Shown here: positions 43,137 to 46,898 of the stretch, in pieces
Layout of the letters: each line of letters begins with the position of its first letter
Position numbering within the stretch: position 1 is the first letter of the stretch
Assembly: GCF_946481715.1 (NCBI RefSeq)
Contig: NZ_CAMLOV010000022.1
Span: 1-46,898 of the forward strand
Length of the DNA: 46,898 nt
Direction of reading: 5' to 3'
From: an uncultured Mucilaginibacter sp.
Lineage (GTDB): Bacteria; Bacteroidota; Bacteroidia; Sphingobacteriales; Sphingobacteriaceae
The notes under the pieces: generated by a model
What the model was told of the DNA's origin: nothing
Database searches by the model: none
The model's input: only the letters and a program-made list of their open reading frames with translations
Position numbers and translations under genes: made by a program

Positions 43137-43171
43137 TAAACCCGATTGGCGAAACGCCCGCTTCTATCAGC
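43137..43171 (-). repeat. Dispersed repeat copy C, degenerate
   Basis: Read on the minus strand it gives gctgatagaagcgggc and, after a few changes, atcgggttta. These match the 3' part of copies A and B. The surrounding gap 42787-43290 holds no convincing gene. Confidence 0.5.
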
Positions 43172-43294
43172 AGCTTGTATCCCGATATTCATCGGGACCG
43201 GCTCAACGTTGCAGTACTCCGCCCACTCCGAACCCCTCCTATTCAAACCAAAAAAGCATATTTACATTTCTCCCCCAATATTTTTTCCTCAATC

Positions 43295-43344
43295 ACTTTG
43301 AAATACAAAGTACAATCATTTACTTTGCATTATAAAGTACTTTG
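43295..43344 (+). promoter_or_regulatory. Operator pair and promoter of the DoxX operon
   Basis: Two palindromes, ACTTTGAAATACAAAGT (43295-43311) and ACTTTGCATTATAAAGT (43322-43338), plus a half site ACTTTG (43339-43344). They overlap a likely promoter: TTTG at 43297-43300 as the -33 element, then 19 bp, then TTACTTTG at 43320-43327 as the -7 element (one mismatch to TAnnTTTG). The spacing fits Bacteroidota promoters. It suggests repression by a dimeric regulator that binds the promoter itself. Confidence 0.6.
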
Positions 43345-43375
43345 ATAAATAAAAAATCAATAAAACCAAATAATT

Positions 43376-43714
43376 ATGGCAACTACAAACAACTTAACAA
43401 CCCAGCAGGTACACGCACATCCGCTGGGTAAATTAATGCTTATTGGCGCAGGCGTAGGGCTTATCGTGATCTCGGTGTTCCTGTTGGGCGTTCACAACGC
43501 ACCTGCAGCATGGGGCAAGTATTGGATGGTACGCCCATTGCTGATCACCCCCGCTTCGGGCGCGGCAGGCGGCGTATGCTATTATCTCCTCGATTTTCTG
43601 CGCTGCCAGGGCGGCTGGAAAAAAGTAGCGGCTTATGTGCTCAGCTTCATTGTATGCATTGTTGGGCTTTGGATGGGTATTGTATTGGGCCTTGTTGGCA
43701 CCATGTGGCATTAG
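43376..43714 (+). CDS. Small membrane protein, unknown, DoxX operon
   Basis: A 112-residue protein with three membrane helices (LGKLMLIGAGVGLIVISVFLLG, PLLITPASGAAGGVCYYLL, VAAYVLSFIVCIVGLWMGIVLGL) and a polar N-terminus. No family recognised. It begins 37 bp after the second operator-like palindrome and is followed after 27 bp by the DoxX-like gene, so the two are co-transcribed. The A-rich leader (ataaaaccaaataattATG) is typical of Bacteroidota starts. Confidence 0.8.
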   Translation: MATTNNLTTQQVHAHPLGKLMLIGAGVGLIVISVFLLGVHNAPAAWGKYWMVRPLLITPASGAAGGVCYYLLDFLRCQGGWKKVAAYVLSFIVCIVGLWMGIVLGLVGTMWH

Positions 43715-43741
43715 TTGGCGATAAGCTAAACCGGCAAATAA

Positions 43742-44455
43742 ATGAATACCTCCGCAAAATTAGATCAGCTGCACGCCAACGCAAAGGCCAATAGGTGGCT
43801 ACGGGCTTTCGCCATTTTTTGCCGTATTGCGCTGGCGGCAGGTTTCATTCCCTCGGGCTTCGTAAAAATTATGGGCGAGCGCTTTACCGCGCTCTCCAAT
43901 AACCACCCCATGGGCCATTACCTCGAGGCCCTGCACCACACCGGGTATTACTACACGTCCATCGGTATTTTGCAGGTTACGGCCGCTATTTTACTGTTAA
44001 TTCCCCGCACGGCGGTACTGGGCGCACTCATCTACTTCCCTATTATCCTCAATATTTGCGTATTGTCGCTTGCGGTGCGGTTTGAGGGTTCGCTGCTTTC
44101 CTCCCCGTTAATGGTATTGGCAAACTTGTACCTGTTATGCTGGTATTACGACAGGTTGAAGCACCTATTCCCCTGGTACCGCCCCGCCGCAACGCCAACT
44201 TTGCCGCTCAGCAATAAATTCCCCCTAAAGTTTTTTGCAGGGGTGGTTGCTGTCATCGCTATAGTAGTACTGGCGCTAACCAATGTTTTTGATATTGTGC
44301 CGCACAACACCATGGGCGATTGTACCCGGCAGTGCGCCGACGCTAAAAACCCGGGTGCCTGCAACACCTTTTGCGATTGCATCCACAACCAGGGCAAGCC
44401 GCTTGATAAATGCCTCGACGAATACCACAAGGCGGTGGAAGGCTTAAAGCGGTAA
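43742..44455 (+). CDS. DoxX-like membrane protein with Cys-rich C-terminal tail
   Basis: A 237-residue membrane protein. Four helices of the DoxX/MauE type are seen: AIFCRIALAAGFIPSGFVKI with its conserved G-F-x-P-S-G-x-x-K, then GYYYTSIGILQVTAAILLLIPR, VLGALIYFPIILNICVLSL, and SPLMVLANLYLLCWYY. After a fifth helix (about 165-190), the last ~45 residues carry six cysteines in the order DCTRQC, GACNTFCDC, DKC. This tail could bind metal or form disulphides. DoxX-type proteins often act with redox systems, so a redox role is possible but not shown. The promoter region carries the operator motif. Confidence 0.8.
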   Translation: MNTSAKLDQLHANAKANRWLRAFAIFCRIALAAGFIPSGFVKIMGERFTALSNNHPMGHYLEALHHTGYYYTSIGILQVTAAILLLIPRTAVLGALIYFPIILNICVLSLAVRFEGSLLSSPLMVLANLYLLCWYYDRLKHLFPWYRPAATPTLPLSNKFPLKFFAGVVAVIAIVVLALTNVFDIVPHNTMGDCTRQCADAKNPGACNTFCDCIHNQGKPLDKCLDEYHKAVEGLKR

Positions 44456-44685
44456 CACCACACCCGCTTTGCACCCCATTTTGCCCATTACTTTTAAACA
44501 CAAGCGGCTAATTCCCCACAACAGGCCCTTATCCACAATTATTCTCGCTAATTTTAATTTTTCCACAGGCATACCACCAGGTTTTTGCCGCCGTTTAAAA
44601 AAAGTGCTTATTCACATTTGTTAATTACTATTGTGGATTGCATTTTTGCGATTAGCTAATTTAGCACATCATTAGTACGCGCTTT

Positions 44686-46898
44686 ATGATAAAACTCAAG
44701 TACATCTCCTTAGTTGCACCGGTATTTTTTGCTCTTACCACGCAGGCGCAGCAAAACCCTTCCTTTCATGTTAACCAGGTTTACAACACCGCCTCCGACC
44801 TGTTGAGCAAGGGTAAATACGCCTCCGCTGCAGAACAATACCGGTTGGTAGAACAAACCCGCCTTACCACAGCACCACAATCAAAGTTCGAATCGGCGCT
44901 ATCGCTGTTGAAAGAAAACGCGCAATACTACGAAGCCCTTTGTGCGCTGGAACTGGGCAACGATGATGCCGAAAGCATGTTCCTCCGCTTTATAAAAGAG
45001 CACCCCGAAAACCCGCTTACCAAGCTGGCCTTCTTCCAGGTGGGGCGTTCGTATTTTAAGCAGGGCAAGTACCAGGAAGCTTTGGTATGGTTTAATAAAG
45101 TAGAGGCCGGCGAACTTACAGGTGCCCAAAATACCGAGTACAAGTTCCGCAAAGGGTACGCCTATTTTATGCTGAACGATTATAAACAGGCACAACCTTT
45201 ATTTGGCGAGGTGAAAAACAAACGCTCGCCCTTTACAGACGATGCCACTTATTACTTTGCCTACATTGCGTATTTAAATAAAGATTACAGCATTGCGCTG
45301 GTCAACTTCGAGAAGTTAAAGAATTCTAAAAAGTACGAAAGCAGCTACCCTTATTACATTACGGCGGTTTACTTTTTAGATAAACGCTATAACGATGTAA
45401 TTGCCTACGCCATCCCCATCCTGAAAACAACCAAACAGCAAAACGAGACCGAAATGCTGCGCATTGTAGGTGCATCCTATTTTGCCAAAGGCGATTTTGA
45501 TAACTCGGTAAACTACTACAGCCAGTTTCAGGACCGCGACCAGGGCAAAACCCAAAACACACAGGATAGCTACCAAATTGGTTATGCATACTACAAAGTG
45601 GGTAACTACGGCAAAGCCTCCAGCGAACTGGAAAAACTGGTTGCCCAAAACGATAATTACAGCCAAAGCGGTAATTACACCCTGGGTGCTGTGTTCCTTA
45701 AAATGAACAACAAGCAAAGCGCACGTAACGCTTTCCGCGCGGCATCTAAGCTCGATTTTGATAAGCAGCTGCAGGAAGATGCCCTTTACGAGTACGCCAA
45801 GCTATCGTACGAGCTCGATTTTAATAACGAAGCACTAATAGCCACCCGCGCCTATTTAAAAAACTACCCGCGCAGCGGCCGTAACGATGAGGTGAAAACT
45901 TTGCTGGGCGAGGAACTGCTCAACTCGCACAATTACAAAGAGGCGGTAGAGATACTGGAGCCTATCCCCAATAAATCGGCCAGCGCACAGGAAGCCTACC
46001 AAAAAGTTACCTACTACCGCGGGCTGGAATTTTATAACGAACGCGCCTTTGAAAACGGTATTGGTATATTCCTCCGTTCGCTAAAAAACCCGGTTGATCC
46101 TAAAATACAAACGCTTACCTATTACTGGATGGCCGAGGCCATGTACGAGGTGCGCAAATACGGCGAAGCGGTTGATAACTTCCAGAAGTTTTTGGGCATG
46201 CCCGAAGCAAAGGAAACCGATGTATATAATTTTGCCAATTATGCCCTTGCCTATGCAGCCTTTGGCGATGAGCAATACCGCACCGCCGCCACCTATTTCG
46301 AAAAATTCCTGCGGGGCGATGTTAAAGATAAAAACACCGAGAACGATGCCATCAGCCGTTTGGGTGATAGCTATTTTGTGCTGAAAAGTTACGATAACGC
46401 CTTAAGCGCCTACAACCAGATCATTGCACAAAAAAGCCAGGGGCAGGATTACGCCCTATTCCAACGCGGTATTATCCAGGGCTTGCAAGGCAACCTGGAT
46501 GCCAAGATAAGCACCCTGAACGATGTGCTGAGCCGTTTCCCCAATTCGGACTATGCGGACGATGCTTCCTTCGAGATAGCATACACCTACTTCCTGAAAA
46601 ATGAAGGCGACCGCGCCAAAACCGACTTGCAGGCCATGGTACAAAAGTACCCGCGCAGCAGCTATGTGCCGCGCGCCTTAACCACCATAGGTTTGATAGA
46701 CTACAATGCCGGCCGCGATGACGAGGCGGTTACCTCGTTTAAGCAGGTGGTTGCCGATTACTCATCAAGCGATGAGGCCAAGCAGGCACTAAAACAGGTA
46801 GAGAAAATTTATACCGATAAAGGCGACGCACAAACCTTTATTAACTATGCTGGCACTACGGCTATAGGCAATTACTCCACCGCCGACCAGGAGAATAT
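44686..46898 (+). CDS. Exported TPR-repeat protein, 3'-partial
   Basis: The frame from ATG 44686 stays open to the window end, giving 737 codons with no stop. Residues 1-21 form a signal peptide (KYISLVAPVFFALTTQAQ). The rest is a chain of tetratricopeptide-like units, for example YNTASDLLSKGKYASAAEQY, FFQVGRSYFKQGKYQEAL and GNYGKASSELEKLVAQ. The units (aromatic at the start, Ala/Tyr pairs, E-x-L) resemble those of BamD/YbgF-type scaffold proteins. Family members of ~1000 residues occur throughout Bacteroidota; function unknown. It stands 230 bp after the DoxX gene. The gap holds no clear terminator, so independent transcription is not certain. Confidence 0.85.
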   Translation, partial: MIKLKYISLVAPVFFALTTQAQQNPSFHVNQVYNTASDLLSKGKYASAAEQYRLVEQTRLTTAPQSKFESALSLLKENAQYYEALCALELGNDDAESMFLRFIKEHPENPLTKLAFFQVGRSYFKQGKYQEALVWFNKVEAGELTGAQNTEYKFRKGYAYFMLNDYKQAQPLFGEVKNKRSPFTDDATYYFAYIAYLNKDYSIALVNFEKLKNSKKYESSYPYYITAVYFLDKRYNDVIAYAIPILKTTKQQNETEMLRIVGASYFAKGDFDNSVNYYSQFQDRDQGKTQNTQDSYQIGYAYYKVGNYGKASSELEKLVAQNDNYSQSGNYTLGAVFLKMNNKQSARNAFRAASKLDFDKQLQEDALYEYAKLSYELDFNNEALIATRAYLKNYPRSGRNDEVKTLLGEELLNSHNYKEAVEILEPIPNKSASAQEAYQKVTYYRGLEFYNERAFENGIGIFLRSLKNPVDPKIQTLTYYWMAEAMYEVRKYGEAVDNFQKFLGMPEAKETDVYNFANYALAYAAFGDEQYRTAATYFEKFLRGDVKDKNTENDAISRLGDSYFVLKSYDNALSAYNQIIAQKSQGQDYALFQRGIIQGLQGNLDAKISTLNDVLSRFPNSDYADDASFEIAYTYFLKNEGDRAKTDLQAMVQKYPRSSYVPRALTTIGLIDYNAGRDDEAVTSFKQVVADYSSSDEAKQALKQVEKIYTDKGDAQTFINYAGTTAIGNYSTADQEN

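Noticed and set aside
42876..43139. 87-codon plus-strand ORF after the LamG gene
   Set aside because: No domain, Ser/Thr/Asn-rich, and it overlaps the TTGACAATA repeats and runs into the degenerate repeat.

Overview
The window comes from a Bacteroidota chromosome, most likely family Sphingobacteriaceae (Mucilaginibacter/Pedobacter type). This is inferred from gene content: two type IX secretion cargo proteins with gliding-motility-type C-terminal domains, an exosortase N (XrtN) system, a DUF3999/DUF2339 pair, TAnnTTTG-like promoter elements and A-rich leaders instead of strong Shine-Dalgarno sites. No rRNA, tRNA, CRISPR array, phage or insertion sequence was seen.

Layout. (1) 1-10131, plus strand: an L-arabinose and plant-polysaccharide locus. 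It holds araB (5' end cut off by the window), araD, a GH27 glycosidase, araA, a sodium/solute symporter and a GH78 rhamnosidase-type enzyme. Secreted or periplasmic glycosidases would free L-arabinose (and perhaps L-rhamnose), the symporter would import sugar, and AraA/AraB/AraD convert arabinose to xylulose-5-phosphate. (2) 10148-23497, minus strand: a PAS histidine kinase, an exported metallophosphoesterase, and a 3569-residue secreted repeat protein with two six-bladed NHL propellers, 27 cadherin-like beta-sandwich repeats and a type IX sorting domain. (3) 23498-24952: mostly non-coding, with strong hairpins and terminators and one or two tiny ORFs. (4) 24953-30786, minus strand: an exosortase N operon. 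The first gene encodes a VIT-domain membrane protein ending in a PEP-CTERM-like sorting signal. The second is the exosortase, with an EpsI-like tail. Three accessory genes follow: a small membrane protein, a DUF2809 protein and an MpaB/DUF2236-type oxygenase. (5) 31139-32046, minus strand: a membrane protein and a winged-helix regulator, translationally coupled. (6) 32507-38762, minus strand: a small XRE regulator, a rhomboid protease with an unusual TonB-plug-like insert, and the DUF2339/DUF3999 pair. (7) 39263-42724, plus strand: a second type IX cargo protein (two LamG, two FN3-like, six NHL repeats). (8) 43376-46898, plus strand: a small membrane protein, a DoxX-like protein with a Cys-rich tail, and a TPR protein cut by the window end.

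The most interesting signal is a 17-bp palindrome of the form ACTTTG-N5-CAAAGT. It lies just upstream of the exosortase-N VIT gene, just upstream of the membrane protein/winged-helix operon, downstream of that regulator gene, and twice in the promoter region of the DoxX operon. This suggests one small winged-helix regulon joining three membrane-protein operons, including the exosortase system. Intergenic gaps also hold several dispersed repeat families: a tcattgcgag-type inverted-repeat element, a ~135-bp repeat in two copies plus a degenerate third, and a ~98-bp MITE-like insertion inside one of those copies.
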